A stretch of 64,000 nucleotides of DNA from Onchocerca lupi (GCA_028564675.1 JAOVVO010000019.1:229535-293534), one strand, 5' to 3'; counted from the stretch's first letter, positions 36,599 through 50,276 are shown. Numbers and translations are program-made. The notes: generated by a model not told the origin, from the letters alone.

Positions 36599-39519
36599 CT
36601 GTTTATAGAAAATCTTAGCAGTTCTTCCATTTCTCAGGCATTATACATTTGTTTTATATGGCATATTTTAAGGTTTTTATTTGTATATTTTGACTCGTCT
36701 TTTCAACTGAATATTCATAGTTTTTCCTTCCTTTCAAGAGCAGTATTTTTTTTCTGGAGTTCTTGGAAGAGATCTTGAAACTTTTCTGAGTTAATGAGGA
36801 TTTATTTCGAGTATTTCGGGTTGTAAATAAACCAGGAAGAATTCTTTTCTGTATTTTTCTGAAATTTAAGTGGCAATTTTTGTTTTGAAATGTTATTGTT
36901 TTCATGCTATCGGTAGTGTTGAAAGTATTTATTTCATACTTTTTGTAGTACTTCTGCGAACATTGTGCTATCTTTAGCTTTTCATTCCTTGAATTTTCAA
37001 TTTGATTATTGTATGCTTTCTTCTATTGCTTTTTTTCAGCACGCGTTTGTGGTCTTAATACTGCAGTTAAAGTTGAATTTTGTTGAATTTTTTTCGTAAT
37101 TTGATCCACTTCTATAAAAACTTGATATTGTATGTGTAGGACCAATTTATGTGAAAAAAAAAATCTTTGGGATTGTTATTTTCGATTTAAGATTGGTATA
37201 TCCACTATGATTTTGAATGAAAATTAGTTGTTATCCAATGATTATTGGGCGAATCCAATAAAAGTATTTCCATTTATTGGAAAGTTTTAGAACAAAAAAT
37301 TTATTATATCTTATTTCATCTGTAGCAATTATTTGTCTTGCTGTTATCAGATTGATTTTGGGTTCTATTGAAAATTAGTTTACTAAGAATGGGAACGGAA
37401 ATGAAAAAAAAAATTGGAAAAAAGGGATGAAAAAATCTTTCAAACAAATGGAACTGTGCCCGGAACTGTAATATCATAATCTGTAAAATTCTTTTGATTA
37501 CTATTGGAAGTCCTAATGGATATATTATTGTGGGTGATTTCCGATGATATCAAAGATCACTTGGAATTTCTCATTCAACTGATACAAATACGTTATCTGA
37601 TATTTACGCATAGAACGGTTCATGGTGATTAATTGAAAGATGAAAATAAGAGAAGTGGTGAAAGAAAGAATAAGTCATCAATTGAGTATGAGGAAATGTA
37701 GAGTTGAATTTTGTAATTTGATTCAGTTCCTATACACTAAGACCGATTTCATTCCAAATTAAAAAAAAGTCATCGAACATTAAAATCATTTCTTGATAAA
37801 TTCCAAAAATGACAAGTATTGGTTAAACTGATCACTGGATCGTTATATATGAGAACTGTAAGGTAATGTGTCTTAGAAATTTAATTGGTAATTGTTATTC
37901 ATACGTATTTTAGTATTTGTGAAGTTCAACAAAGTAAAGCAGTTAACATTTCGTTAATCTTAATGCAGATTATTTCATCAATTTCACTTCATTAAAAGAC
38001 ACTTATTTTTCTTTGTTTATTAACTTTTGTCTACATTCTTATGCTTAATTTTCATGATTCCAATTTTCCGATTACATAAATTGCTTGTACCAAAAATCTG
38101 GAATACCAGCCCAACAAATCTTAAATAAAAATTCAATGCTTGAAAAAGTGGAATGAAGTGGAAATATGTTCTTTTTAATCATACCCTCGCGCTTGTCATA
38201 GAAGGATCTTCTCTGCTGAATGCTCATCTCAATTCTTTCTGAAAATTGGAATTTTTACCATTCTATACCGTAACATACTGGGATGTTTAAATTATTTTTA
38301 TCTATTTAACCAAATAAGAAGAGTCTAGAAATATTGTTTTGTTACTAAAACATCACTGAAATGGTTCAGTTTATAGCAATCATTATCTGTTTCTTAGGTT
38401 TTGTATTTCTTGTTACCAGCACCAACAATCAAATTGGTCAATTTCAATTTTCTGATGAGAACATCAATTTGAATTACATGACCAACTTTTTGGCTTCAAA
38501 ATGTTGAAATTTAATTTGCAATCTGTTTATTCAACTTGCAAGTTGTATCCTTCCTTTCCATAATTGGGAATTATTTTAACAAATTAGTACAAAAACAGTT
38601 TCTAATGTCAACGATCATATTTTTCATGATGAAAAGAAAACATGGGCAACGTAGGGATATTCTGCACCGAACGAACTGATGATTTCTGTCTTTGATCTCG
38701 ACGATGATTCATCACCAACAGAAATGGAGTATGTCGATAAGGAATTGCAATTGTCCTTCGTTACCGTAACCAGCAAATTTCTTGATCACTCCGCTATGCT
38801 CACAGTACTGAAAATAGTTCAAAATTAAATTAAGAGATGAATTTTATTTTTAATTTAGTTTCTGATTATTTTGCACAAACTCAATTCTCGCCATTATTGT
38901 TTCTCAACCCAAATCAATATGCCTATGCACATTCCTTCGCAATGTTGCAACATCCTTCGCAAGACTCCTGCAAGATTTCTACAGATTCCTACATAAAAAT
39001 GATCAAGTACTGCAAATTTTCATACCCATCTCGAATTGAAGTTTTCTAAAAGAAAAAATTGTAGAAAATTTTACGGCCCACAACTTTTGGAATGGTTCTT
39101 CAAGAATTTTATTTATTGCACGTATGCAGTAGAATCCTATCATTTTTAGGTATTTGTTTGGCATTTCAACTGAAGTGTAGGTTTTTGAAGAAAGTCATGA
39201 AGTTTTGACATTATAAGTGCCGCGGAATCGTTTCATATTAATAATGATTACTAATAATAATAATTAATTATATTATTCACTGAGTTATGGTACTACACCT
39301 CTTCCAAAGGTTTGCCTCAATATGTGGCAATAATTTCGCCGTTATCGTTTAGTCGCTAGCATTGTCTTCTTATTATTTTGGAGTGTCTTCATTTAAGATT
39401 ATCGAATTTCTTTTCTGAAATTTATTTTTAATTTAATTTTTGAATGCTTGTAATACTATTATCATAAAATCTAAAATAATTTGAAATTCAAACACATCAG
39501 CGCACCAAATTTTTCGACG
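36599..39519. other. Intergenic region with gene remnants
   Basis: Between rpoa-1 and the HORMA gene, both plus strand. Apart from the inverted rpoa-1 fragment (37974-38456) I see no intact gene. A minus-strand patch at 38690-38815 begins after a TTTTCAG and reads YCEHSGVIKKFAGYGNEGQ before stop codons, possibly another decayed exon. The rest is AT-rich with no recognisable content. Confidence 0.5.
37974..38456 (-). pseudogene. Inverted, decayed copy of rpoa-1 exon 26 and intron 26
   Basis: The reverse complement of this block aligns nearly end to end with 32512-33000 of rpoa-1: exon 26, its donor region and most of the following intron. Matching blocks include AATTTGATTGTTG, AAACCTAAGAAACAG, GTGATGTTTTAGTAACAAAA, CATTCAGCAGAGAAGAT, ATATTTCCACTTCATTCCAC and the stretch CTTTTAATG.AAGTGAAATT. 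The acceptor AG survives, but the donor is CAG|AT instead of CAG|GT and the exon has lost a base (AAATACC to AAATAC), so it cannot supply the exon. Flanking rpoa-1 exons 25 and 27 are not present, so this is a local DNA-level segment copy, not a retrocopy. Confidence 0.88.
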
Positions 39520-42500
39520 ATGAGCGAAGATAGAATCGAGATGAAATCGGTATGTAATTTCTTGTTAGCGTGTTTCTTAAATATATTTGTTATTTCGTAT
39601 ATTTCATTCTGTACTTCTGCGTACTCATAGAATTGTTGGAATTGTTTCAACTTTAACATTTCTTCTTCTTTATTCATGTTTTGTTGCCGTTTTATTTCCC
39701 ACTATTCTTTTCCTCGCTTCATATGAGACAGTAAAGTAATATTAGATGTCTTGTTTAGGTATTTCCGTTGTTAAATTTTTGAATTAGAACTTTTCCCTTT
39801 TATTGGTTACCATACCTTTTAATTTGAAATTATTTTTATTTTTATTTTAAAGCCTTTAACTTCCCATCCATTACTTTAGTGCTGGAAAGATCGAGAGATG
39901 AAGCTTTTTCCATCATCGTTAGATAGTCGTTCTTCAATTCTTTTCATGAAGAGATTTTTTTTCATTATCGTATCAGAAATCATCAAAAAACGCTTGCTTA
40001 TTTCAACTTCAATCTTCAAAGATATCATAATTGATGGTAAGTGATAGTTAACTTTACCTGAATTCTATATAAAGTTTCGCTAAAATTAAATGCATTTATT
40101 TTAAAACTGCATAAATTAATCGAAATGTTTAAAAAATGAAGTTTGTTAATTTGAAATTGTGGTGACAAGCCGGAGTTTTCAAGTTCTTTAACAAAATTTG
40201 AACCGTCTTTCTAACCAAAGTTCCAAAATATTGAAGGCTTGAAGTGTTGCATTGTCACTGAAGACACAGAGATAGGCAAAAAATTATCTGCACTTCTTTA
40301 TGCCGTCTCGGAAGCTATTGAGAAGCATTATGTAAGTTAGCAAATATTAAAATACTTTCTTCGTGCTTGTTGAGTACAGTTTAGCATCTTATTAGGAATT
40401 ATGTATGTTCTTTGTTAGCAATAATTATCTGCCTTAATTTACAGGGATATGATATTTTTTTTCTCAAACTTGTTTATTATATTTGGCTTGTGTTAAAAAG
40501 CTCTTTTGAGGAGACTCCCACTCAGTTAGTGGCCATTATCAGATTTTTATTTTCAATCAGAATCTTATTAATCTTCAATTTAAGATTAAAAAATTAGACA
40601 TATGTTTTAGTTGCGTGATTTCTTTATTTTGATTTCAACTGAAGAAGCAGATAATCTAGATGAAGTAATTGAAGTATATACTCTTACTTTCACTTATGCT
40701 GACCGTGGTGGATTGCTTCTTCGTAGGTAAGTCCAAACTAATCCATCTCTTGATTTCATTGATATTTTTTCAAGAAACTTGTTCTAAATAATTCTTTGTA
40801 TAGTTTCAGAATTGTTCCCCAAACAGTCTTCCATAAGATAGTCATCAGAATGTGGACCTTAGAAATTCTTTTGTTAATTTCTGTCTCTTCCTCTCGCTGG
40901 TCGGCTATTATTTCCTAAATAAATAGTAATTCAAAAACAATAGACTTTCAAAACATTTCTGGAACAATTTCTGAAAATTTTCTGGAAGCTGCAAAAATTC
41001 AAGTCTTTTATTTTGTGGCAATTATTTCATGAAGTCTTAACCATGTCAGTTTTTTTTTTTTCTGAAAATCAATTTCTGGAAATGAGATATCTAACTTGTA
41101 GTCATATTTTAGTTCGTATTCATATTGTCAGTTTAGTCGAATTTAAAACCAGCTATCATAATAATTATAGTCCATCTCACGAAATTGTACTGTCGTGTGA
41201 GAATGTTGCTGAACTACGAAGGGAAGTTACTGGATTACTACAGCGCTTGGATGTTCTAATGAATGTCCTATCGCCAGTTCCTCAGAGCGCTTTTCCATAT
41301 TTCAAACTTACCTATTATGCAGGTTTCCATATTTTGCAATAAACTTTTGTATATTTTAATATTTTCGAAATTATTAGTTTAAATTTCAGTATTAGTGTCT
41401 AAAAGTTTTGTGTATTTTTGTTTTTAACCTTTTTTCTTCCATTGACAAAAAGTCATTACAGTGGCTTGAATGAGTAGCAACTTCATACTGCATGCCCACC
41501 ATCGCTACTGGTAAAAAAAAGTCAAGTTATTGGAATTTGTTATATCTGAATGTAAAAGAAACTTATCACCCACAGTTTATAAGCATCGATTGACAATGTT
41601 GCTAAAAAGAAATTTTTTTAATATGAAACTTTTTTTTTCCATTTTTATTTTACAAAACTTCAGACACTCCAAATAATTATGAACCAGCTGGCTTCAAATC
41701 ATCATCAACTACATATTGCTTCAAGAAATTGACTTTCATTTCAAAAATATTAGCTGGCGCTTTCAATACAAAGTTCGAGGGGTAATATTTATTATCAAGA
41801 ACCCAAGTTGAAGTAAATTTGAAAAACAGAAGTATTATTAGGGTATAGCAAAAATTTTGGATTCGAAGTTTCAAGTTGTAGAAGATGAAATGTTTAACTC
41901 TTCATTTTGTACTTTTTTTTTTTAAAAAAAAAAAATGGAAATCATTATTTCGGTTTATTCATTTCTCAGATTTGTGTTCCCACTTCGTTTCAAAATTATT
42001 TCGTAATGAAAACTTGTTTTGACAGGATAGGTGGATAAGATAAGAGAAAAAGTTGACAAAAAAACAGTTTTTACTTTTTTTTAGCTGTTCTGTGTATCTG
42101 GAATCCTCTTTCTTTGGAAGCATAAATGAGCAACACGAACAGAGTATATCAGCTGTAAAGGATGAGCTGCAAGTAAGTTCCCAGAATATCAGATCAAATA
42201 TCCTTTTAAAATAATAATTAGCAAAAATCTACCAACATCAAATAATTTCAGGAAATCCCTTCGATAACTAATGTTAATTATTGGTAGTGCTTATATCCAA
42301 GTATTGCTTCTTATTATTAGGAATTCCAGACGTGTTTTATCATTCTCTTTAAGGCAGGTAACCTAGGTGATAACCCAAGTGATAAATTTGAAATGTTAAA
42401 TAGTGAGATTATATGTTGTAATGAGTTGCTGTTTAAAGTTTTGTTGGTACTCGCTCCAGTGAGTAAGGCACTGCTACTCCATTTTAAAGGAGACACATTT

Positions 42501-45083
42501 CAATATTCCGACAACTCTTGAATTATCTAATCATTCATCACAGCGTTTTTGTATGATAAAGTAATTATATGTTGGAAATGCTAAACACAGAAATCTCAAA
42601 AATAAAAAAAAAATTTACAGTGCTGTATAAGAATATTTTTGTTTTTTACTTTCTGGTATGGTTGTTAATAATTCAGATAGACGAACGCAGATGATCGTCT
42701 ATTCAATGAAAAAAAAAAAATTAAGTTAATGTTTTCGAATATATTTCTTTAAATAACTCCGACCAAAGTAGCATGCTTCATTTTCTCCAATTTCTAAAGT
42801 TTTCAAGAAAAAAAAGAAGGCTTTAGAAACTGGAGAAAATAAAACATGTTACTGAACTCCTAAGACATAATTTATCCATATTCACATTCGGCAAAATGCT
42901 TCATCTTCCTTAAGCTAATACAAATGATATCTGGCTTATCTGCAGCGTCAAATCAATCGAAATTTTTTGGAACTTAATACTGCTATTATTCTGTACAGCT
43001 CTGATTAGTTTGTTTTTCATTAAATTAACTTTTACAGATGTTCAAAAGGAAAACCGACGAAAGCCCGATAGCTAGACCGAAGAAAGACAGAGTGGTCGTT
43101 TGTGATTTTATGATACTTTTGCTTTTGCAAATTTAATTCATTCATGGCTTGTATACAAATTACATTTATAATTTTATGTCATAATCTTAAGTTTCAGAAG
43201 TTGAAAAAGACGAATTATAGTGGAAAAACAAAAGGAAAAATGAATGAGGTAAATATTAAACTTAATCGCTGACATTGAAAAACTCCTAACAACAATAGTA
43301 ATAAATTTTTTTAAGGAATGTAATTAACAATAACGTAACTTAAATTTTGATGATCAGGATTATTCCAGAAAATCATAAAGAAAGATGAAGATAACAGTTC
43401 AGACTCAATACATTTGCGCATTTCTTCACCAGGTGCACAGATGAAAACTACGGCCGATGCTCCAAAAGAAAATAGTGATGAGATCATTGAATCGATGCGA
43501 GCTTCACTGGTAGAAGAAAATTCATCAAACGGCATCTTTTCTCTTGTTTTTATTATGATTTAATCGCCGTATATATATATGAAAATGATATCCTTATAGA
43601 AATTATACTTGTGCATTAGATTTGTTTCAACACAAATAAAAATTCATAAAATCTGAAGAAATTATTGATTCATTTTATTCCGAGATAACGTTCAATAAGT
43701 AAATGTGTTGGTTGATTTTACTTTTCATTCTGTTTTCGTCATAGAATCTGATGGAGCAGAGAAAATCATTTCAAGCTGTATGGAAGCTGTAGCCGGTACC
43801 ACAGATTTGCAGAAGAATGATTTCAGTCCTGAACATTCCGGAGGTAACTTGCTTTCCTGAATCTTTGAATTGAATATGATTTCTGCACACTGAATTTGTC
43901 GTTATTAGTTATTTTTGTTCTTTATTTTTTAGTTTGGTCTATTATATTTTGAGTTTTGTTTTGAATGTGTTATTGATTTTTTAGATGGTATCAAGTAACA
44001 AAAAAATAATAAGAACAATTTAAATATGATGGAAGTCACTTTTCCGCATCCTTCAATTTGACTCTAAGTGAAATTTTTTGGTGAAGTTATTCCTTAACCG
44101 GAAGTTTCGTAAAACAGATAAATCTAACAGGGTAAAAACTGATGGGATTTACTAAATGTCCGGAAATGATGTAAGGTATTTAAAGATGGATTGCATCAAT
44201 CAGCACTAAAAAGTTTTTCATTATTTTTCATTTTCTCAGTTTATTTTCCTACTTGTTTTGTTTTATGCATAGACAGCGAAGGGGTCCCGGAAAGTTCGGG
44301 ACAGTTCGCAACGTTCGGGTCCCCGAGTGGTCCCTACATAGATTCATCGCATACGGATTCTACTTTTTGTAAGTTGGTAGAAAAGATTTTTTGTTGAACA
44401 TTTACTTTATTTTTCTGTTTGATTCCATCATTAAAGCACCTGCATCTATACGTGGCTGTCAGCACAGAAGGCTTTTTAAGTTTTAAATAAATTTTTGTCA
44501 CTTACTTCTTGTCATTCATTATATTCACTTATTCTTTCTAGCACTTCGAAAATTACAAATTTTCAACAAAATTACATTTTTGTCTTTATTCTTTCAAATT
44601 TAGCTTTACCGACAATTGCGGAACTTGTTGACCGCGGATCCAACATTAAGAAAGATTCAAGTATCAGAAATCCATCGCCCGGAATCAGTATCAGTGCCAA
44701 GTCAGATACCGCAAGGTAAGCCGGTCTATTCGGATTCTCTGTTTTAACATTCTCTTTCAGTAATCTTTTGAATGAAAAGTCGATTTTAGGGAATTGCTCA
44801 TGCAAGGCAGTTCGAAAGTTGAGACATTGACCAATACTGAACCAAAAGCAAAGAAAATGAAAATTAGTCGTTCAAAACTTGATTATTGTAAGGTAATTTA
44901 TCTCAAATATATATATTTAAAAATTCACATCTATATCCACATTTCCATTGACATCGATTTTATCATCGTATAGATTCAAAACTGAGTATTTACTGCATTC
45001 CTGCTTCTCAGTTCGTCGCATTACCCATTGCGGAGGTTACCAAAACTACTGCAAAAGCTTTTGCCGTCATAATTCCTTTTTGA
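39520..45083 (+). CDS. HORMA-domain meiotic chromosome axis protein (HIM-3/HTP/HORMAD-like)
   Basis: Fifteen exons give about 496 aa: 39520-39549, 39880-40036, 40237-40331, 40611-40726, 41171-41322, 41664-41781, 42085-42172, 43038-43097, 43198-43248, 43369-43509, 43745-43843, 44273-44368, 44604-44715, 44790-44892, 45012-45083. The first seven encode a HORMA domain (residues about 20-250): SSILFMKRFFFIIVSEII, then EVIEVYTLTFTYAD, then SCENVAELRREVTGLLQRL, then FPYFKLTYYADTPNNYEPAG, in the usual order. The family builds the meiotic axis between homologues and binds short closure motifs. The rest is a Ser/Lys/Pro-rich, probably disordered tail ending in a conserved-looking segment (PKAKKMKISRSKLDY, then FVALPIAEV), where family members often carry a closure motif. 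Exon 10 ends in phase 0 but exon 11 needs phase 1, so one junction or a microexon is missing; the exon 8 donor is also weak. Which paralogue this is remains open. Confidence 0.8.
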
Positions 45084-46971
45084 AAGATTAGATGAAAAGA
45101 GAAAAGTTTGATGACAAAAGTAAACAAAAAAATAAGGCAGAAGGTAAAAGATGAGAAATATAAAATTTAGGTAAATAAATTTTCTAAAAAACTACTTGAA
45201 GGCACCAAATTTCATCCTAACAAAAATCTCTTAAGAATATACTGCAAAGAATGTTGTTTCCCAAAATCTTTCTTAAACAATGTGATTCAAAAAAGTTTGT
45301 GATATCATTCTAAAAGGATCATAAATGGTGATTATCATCAAGCAAATAATAAAGCTTTCGCCTGAATCCAAAGCACTTCTTTTAAGATCAGTTAAAAGTT
45401 TCATAAAAGTTTCAATATTCTTTTAACTATACTTTGCAGAAATAAACTTTGATAAAAGAAGAATTTATATGGGGAAAATTAAATGATATAATAATAATTC
45501 AGCGCATGAGAAGACTTAAAAGTACTCGAAGTAAATTTCAAGATTAAAGGATTGACTTCACCTGGATTTTTGGTTTTCATTACTGACAGATTTCTTGATT
45601 TTATTGGAAAATGTTAATATTTCTATTATTTATTCGAGCATTTTTTGTGTACATTTCCCCTTTCTGAAATTTTATGTACTTTTCTCACATTCTTTGCGAG
45701 TTGTGTTTCTGACTTCTTAGAGGGCCACATGTTAACGAAAGAGGTGTTCCATTTTAAGTACATAAAGTTTTTGTTGGAAATCGAGAATATTTGGTTGTCT
45801 AATTTTCAAGTTTTCTTGTGATAGTGAGAATTTCAATCGTCGGATATGTATTAACTTTTATGTATCTCTTACTACCGTACAGCTTCCATTAATGTTATCA
45901 TTATTCTTGGCTTATAATATTTATTCCAATTTTACTTTTGTTCAAGTATCAAGTTTTTCTCTGCTTATCTGTGCAAGCACATTACGATTGCATCTTTCCG
46001 TCATTTGCTATTTAACTTAATAATATCTAAAAGAACAGATGTTGTGTTTTAACTTTTTCGTTCTTTTTTTTTTCTTTTTTTTTCGTGGTGTTAGTCTGTT
46101 GCCTGTCATAAAGTGAATTTAAAAATTCTTACTGTTCGTTAATTCAAGTTGTTTCGTAAATTGTGGCAATAAAACATTATGTTTGCTTTTTCCAGTTTCT
46201 TATTTGCATTAGTCTTATTTCAAAGATTCAGATTTGGCAGCGTTCGATTGCTTCTGGATTAAATACAGATATATATAAAAAGATAAAATTGATTAATAAG
46301 AGGACTATTTGAGAAATGATTGTGAAAGATAGTGTAAATTTAAATGAGGAGCTTTTGTTAAGAAGGATTTGCACAGTTTAATTTGAGATATAAGAAATTC
46401 TACTGGAAAAAATTTTTTTGATGTGATTTTGGCCATTATTTCAGAACATTTGAAATATCTTAAACTTTAACTTGTACTTTAAGCTGTTTTTGATGAAATT
46501 AAATTCTTTATGAAATATAAGATTGAAGTAGGGATGTCACCAGATAACAACCAAATAGCATTCATTAGAAAAATCAGTTTTTGTAATCTTTTTAGCAATA
46601 CATTTAATGCGCTGAGAAGGTTGAAATTTACTAATGATCTGGAATCAATGTATTAGGAGAATGATTATGTAGAAAAAACAATATTTTGAGATATTCTGTA
46701 GGTTTGTAATGAAATTTTAATATTATAATATATGATTTCTGTTTGACCTACGTATAATTTTAGTTCAGTGATAATTATTAGTCTTCGAGTTCGGTAGCAA
46801 ACGCGCTTTACGGATAATCTATGTAGTAGACCTTATTTCTCTAAATAAAAATCAAGTATGGATTGTTCGAAGCATTAATCTTTATATTCCGATTGCTAAT
46901 TAAACTTTGTTTCTATCACTTTATCTATGTCTGAAACTTTTTGATGATGTACTTGTAGGGATTGATTTGGA
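45084..46971. other. Intergenic region between the HORMA gene and ADPGK
   Basis: AT-rich, no supported gene or RNA. An AATAAA at 45174 probably serves the HORMA gene. The ADPGK promoter should lie near the right end. Confidence 0.5.
45174..45179 (+). terminator. Probable polyadenylation signal of the HORMA gene
   Basis: AATAAA about 90 nt past the stop codon at 45083, the first hexamer downstream. Confidence 0.45.
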
Positions 46972-49900
46972 ATGAAAGTGCTGTTGTGGAATGCACCTTA
47001 CAATTATATACTCCATTTGTCGTTAGTTTTTGCCGTGGTACCATGGTTGTACAGCTATTTCAATGAACAACATCGGAAACAGTCTTATTCAGTGGAGCAA
47101 ACTGTAATGCTAGCATGGGATAAAGTGATTACTCAGCCGACGGTACTTTTTCGGAAGGTAGTGATCGGGTTTGTTTTTAGCTTGAATTTTATCTTATTAT
47201 CTTCATGTTATTTTGAAATATTTTAAAGCAGTGATTCTAGATTTCGAATATTTGTTGTACTTCCACTTCAAGATTTTCCCTGAACAATTCATCAGCTTCA
47301 TCCTTTAGTTTCATTTTAATTCATGAGTAGTATTTAATTGAAAATGACCTTCTTTATTTTCAGTTGTCGTACTTTTTACGCAAATCTATGAAGTTTTCAG
47401 GATTAACTGCAACGTTGATATGATTATTACTGGAACAAGTCTATTGGAACGCCTAAATGTTACTTCTACCCAACGCCAAGATCACGAAGTTGTCACATTT
47501 TATTAATTTTCCGTATATTTTTGATTTGAACTACCAGTTTTTGATGTACTAAAATGTCTTATTTTACATTTTAATAAATTGTAATTTTCCTCCATAAGTT
47601 TTGGAAGATATGCATAAATGAAATATTCTTTCAAGGTACATAACTAAACAATGTAAATTTTTGGTTTGAAGTGAAATTGTTTTTAGGTGATTAGTAATGC
47701 TAAAGATTTGTATGAATCTTTCGCTTACTTCTTTTCGCGAGGGGTTGCAGCCGAAAGGTGATTTTCTGTTGAAACTTAACGAAATTTCTTGTTTTATTAA
47801 AATCAGTGAGACCTCCTGAAATTGATTTTTTTTTTTCAATTGATGTATTATTCTAGACATATATCAGATCCGAAAATGTTTCAAGCACTTGTACAGTTCG
47901 CCAGTGAACCTCGTCATCGACCTCGTCATTACATCGGTGGGAATGCGGCTTTAATAGCGCAAAAAATAGCTACTTCTTTCCCAAAAACTACTGTAAGTTA
48001 TACATACTAAATACATACTAACGTTTTCCTAAAATAATGAATTATATGTAATTGTTTTCTTGTTTATAAAGTACTTTAGTGGTCTGAAATTGTGGTATTC
48101 ATTCCATTCCTATTAAGTTATTTGAATGAGTTTGACAGACAAGAAAATCAGTTTCCTTTTGATATCTACCACTCTTTTACTTTTTTAGGCATATTTGGTT
48201 GGGCCTATTGGACCACGAAGTCAGGTCTTACTTCATCCATCAATAGTTCGCACGAATTCGACTCGTATCGTAAAAGATGAGTTGCATGTCATTATAGAAT
48301 ACAAGCAAGGTGAAATTCTTGATGAATATGTTGCACCAGCTTCATCGCGTTTCATTACTTCGCATGATCAGTATAGGTATATAGATTCTTTAAAAGTATG
48401 TTTTAAAGAATCTAATAAAACTTCGATTTGTTGAAAAGTTTTATCTTTTTAAGTCAGTTCCCAAGGAATTGTCGAAAACTTCCCAAAATCTGTATAGTTT
48501 TTGATTTGTCTTGTTTTATCTGCGGTTTCTTCACGCAATATATTATCATAATTTAGTGGTAGTGCTGTTGTAATTGAAATGTTTTTCAAAGCGATAAATC
48601 AATTTAGTCCTGATCTGGTCATTTTAGCTGGTGTTCATCTATTGCAAAATCAGGTTAGTTTGTTCGGTTTGATCAATTTCACAAGAAACTTTAAGATTTC
48701 ATGTTTAATGAATTTCTTTGCTGTACTTGCCTTCTCTTTTAGCATATATTACGGTCATTTTAGAATAAAGAAATGCGAATGGAGAAACTTCGCTTAATTA
48801 AACGAAGTTTGTTACAAATAGAACATAATATTCCTATTCATTTCCAAGTTGGAAATGTGGGTAATCCTGATCATGTTGCTGAATTGCTCAATAGAGTTCG
48901 TTGTTTCTTTTTTTATTTAAAATTTCAATTACGATTATAAACTTTATTTGTTGCTTGTTTTCACGAATAGTTTGTTTCTTAACGCATCATTTCGTTTTAA
49001 ATCGATTCTAATATTATTATTGATAAACATATATATTTACGTAAATTTTAAAGATGCTACATATAATGAACATACGCTTAATAGTAGTAGTTATTCACTT
49101 AGTTTCACATCCATCATTGTACGCTACAGCGCACTGAAGTGTGCTCATTTTGATAGTATCTCATTCCTCTTTAGATGTCATGAATTTATTTGTTTTGTAT
49201 TTCAAAGAACATTAGAAGTTTGGTTAGGATGATTACTTAATTTCGTTCAGATCGTACCGCATGTTGATTCGTTGGGTTTGAACGAACAGGAACTAGCATT
49301 TTTCTCTAATGTTGGTAATGGACCATATACAAATCTTTATCCTACTTTTCCTGGTGCAATACACGTGCACAAGGTATATTTTAATGATTTAAGCAATTGC
49401 AGGATTGCATTTCATAAATAAAAATCTAATGGAGCGTTGAAAATTCATCTGAATTTTGATTAAAGGTGGTCGAAATGCTATACTGGTTGATTACGAAATT
49501 TGGCCATGATAGTAGTGATCCAGAATCGAAAAATTATAAATATAGGCTATCCAGAATACACTTCCATTCCCTAACTTTTCATCTAATGGTAAGTTTTCGA
49601 TAATTATTATTTATTACTCATTTTATCAGTGTTCATTAACTTTGGAATATATGTTAAATTTCATTATGCTTCAAAATCTGTAAACTCCAATATTTCTCAA
49701 CTTTCCAACAATTTCAATTTTAAGACAAATCAGATGCTCGTTTTGTAATGAACTTGAATTATGTACTTGCAAATATTTTGAAGGTTTATAAAGGAGCAGA
49801 CTGGTCGAATTTGGCTGCTGGGCTAGTGGCAGGTGCTAAAGTTGCAGCTCTTCAGTCTTGTAAAATTACAAATGATTTCGATACGGATAATTTGGAGCTG

Positions 49901-50276
49901 CGAATATCGAAAGCTCATTTGCTTGACAAAGAAATCGGAAAGCAATATGTCTTCGAACCGCAGAGGTATTTTTTATATCTGATTCTTAGTTGAAGAAGTA
50001 TAGATTCAGAAGTAAAGTTTTGGAAAATGCAAATCATCTATTTCCAGATTTATTTACTTTTTGGTATCCTCTCAGCTTTTTATTGAATATTTGATAAATA
50101 CATTTTAACCAATTTTAAATTCCAGGCCTTTAGCTTCGTGGATGCGTAATGACGTTATATTTATTTATACTCCAGCTCTAATATGCAAATTCCCAACCAG
50201 AACAGTTGGTATTGGCGATTCTGTCTCAGCTGCTGGACTTATATACTCTCAATTTTATCGCTTTTCTTCTTGGTAA
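46972..50276 (+). CDS. ADPGK: ADP-dependent glucokinase
   Basis: Eleven phase-consistent exons encode 495 aa (human ADPGK 497): 46972-47168, 47401-47488, 47687-47757, 47857-47992, 48189-48376, 48557-48653, 48764-48895, 49251-49373, 49466-49588, 49784-49965, 50126-50276. The enzyme phosphorylates glucose using ADP, giving AMP, and in animals sits in the endoplasmic reticulum. The N-terminus carries one hydrophobic segment (residues about 8-24, ILHLSLVFAVVPWLY), consistent with a signal anchor. Conserved blocks follow: VVIGINCNVDMIITG, YIGGNAALIAQKIA, VGPIGPRSQ, SLGLNEQEL (the NXXE motif of ADP-dependent kinases) and VGIGDSVSAAGL near the end, with D477 in the GXGD motif as catalytic base. Exon 10 could start further upstream (from 49748), but 49784 fits family alignment. 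A TTGTAG acceptor 13 nt before the ATG may be a trans-splice site. Confidence 0.93.

Noticed and set aside
37500..37630. Kinase-like minus-strand peptide (YQLNEKFQVIFDIIG)
   Set aside because: Too short, followed by a stop, with no neighbouring kinase motif on either side.
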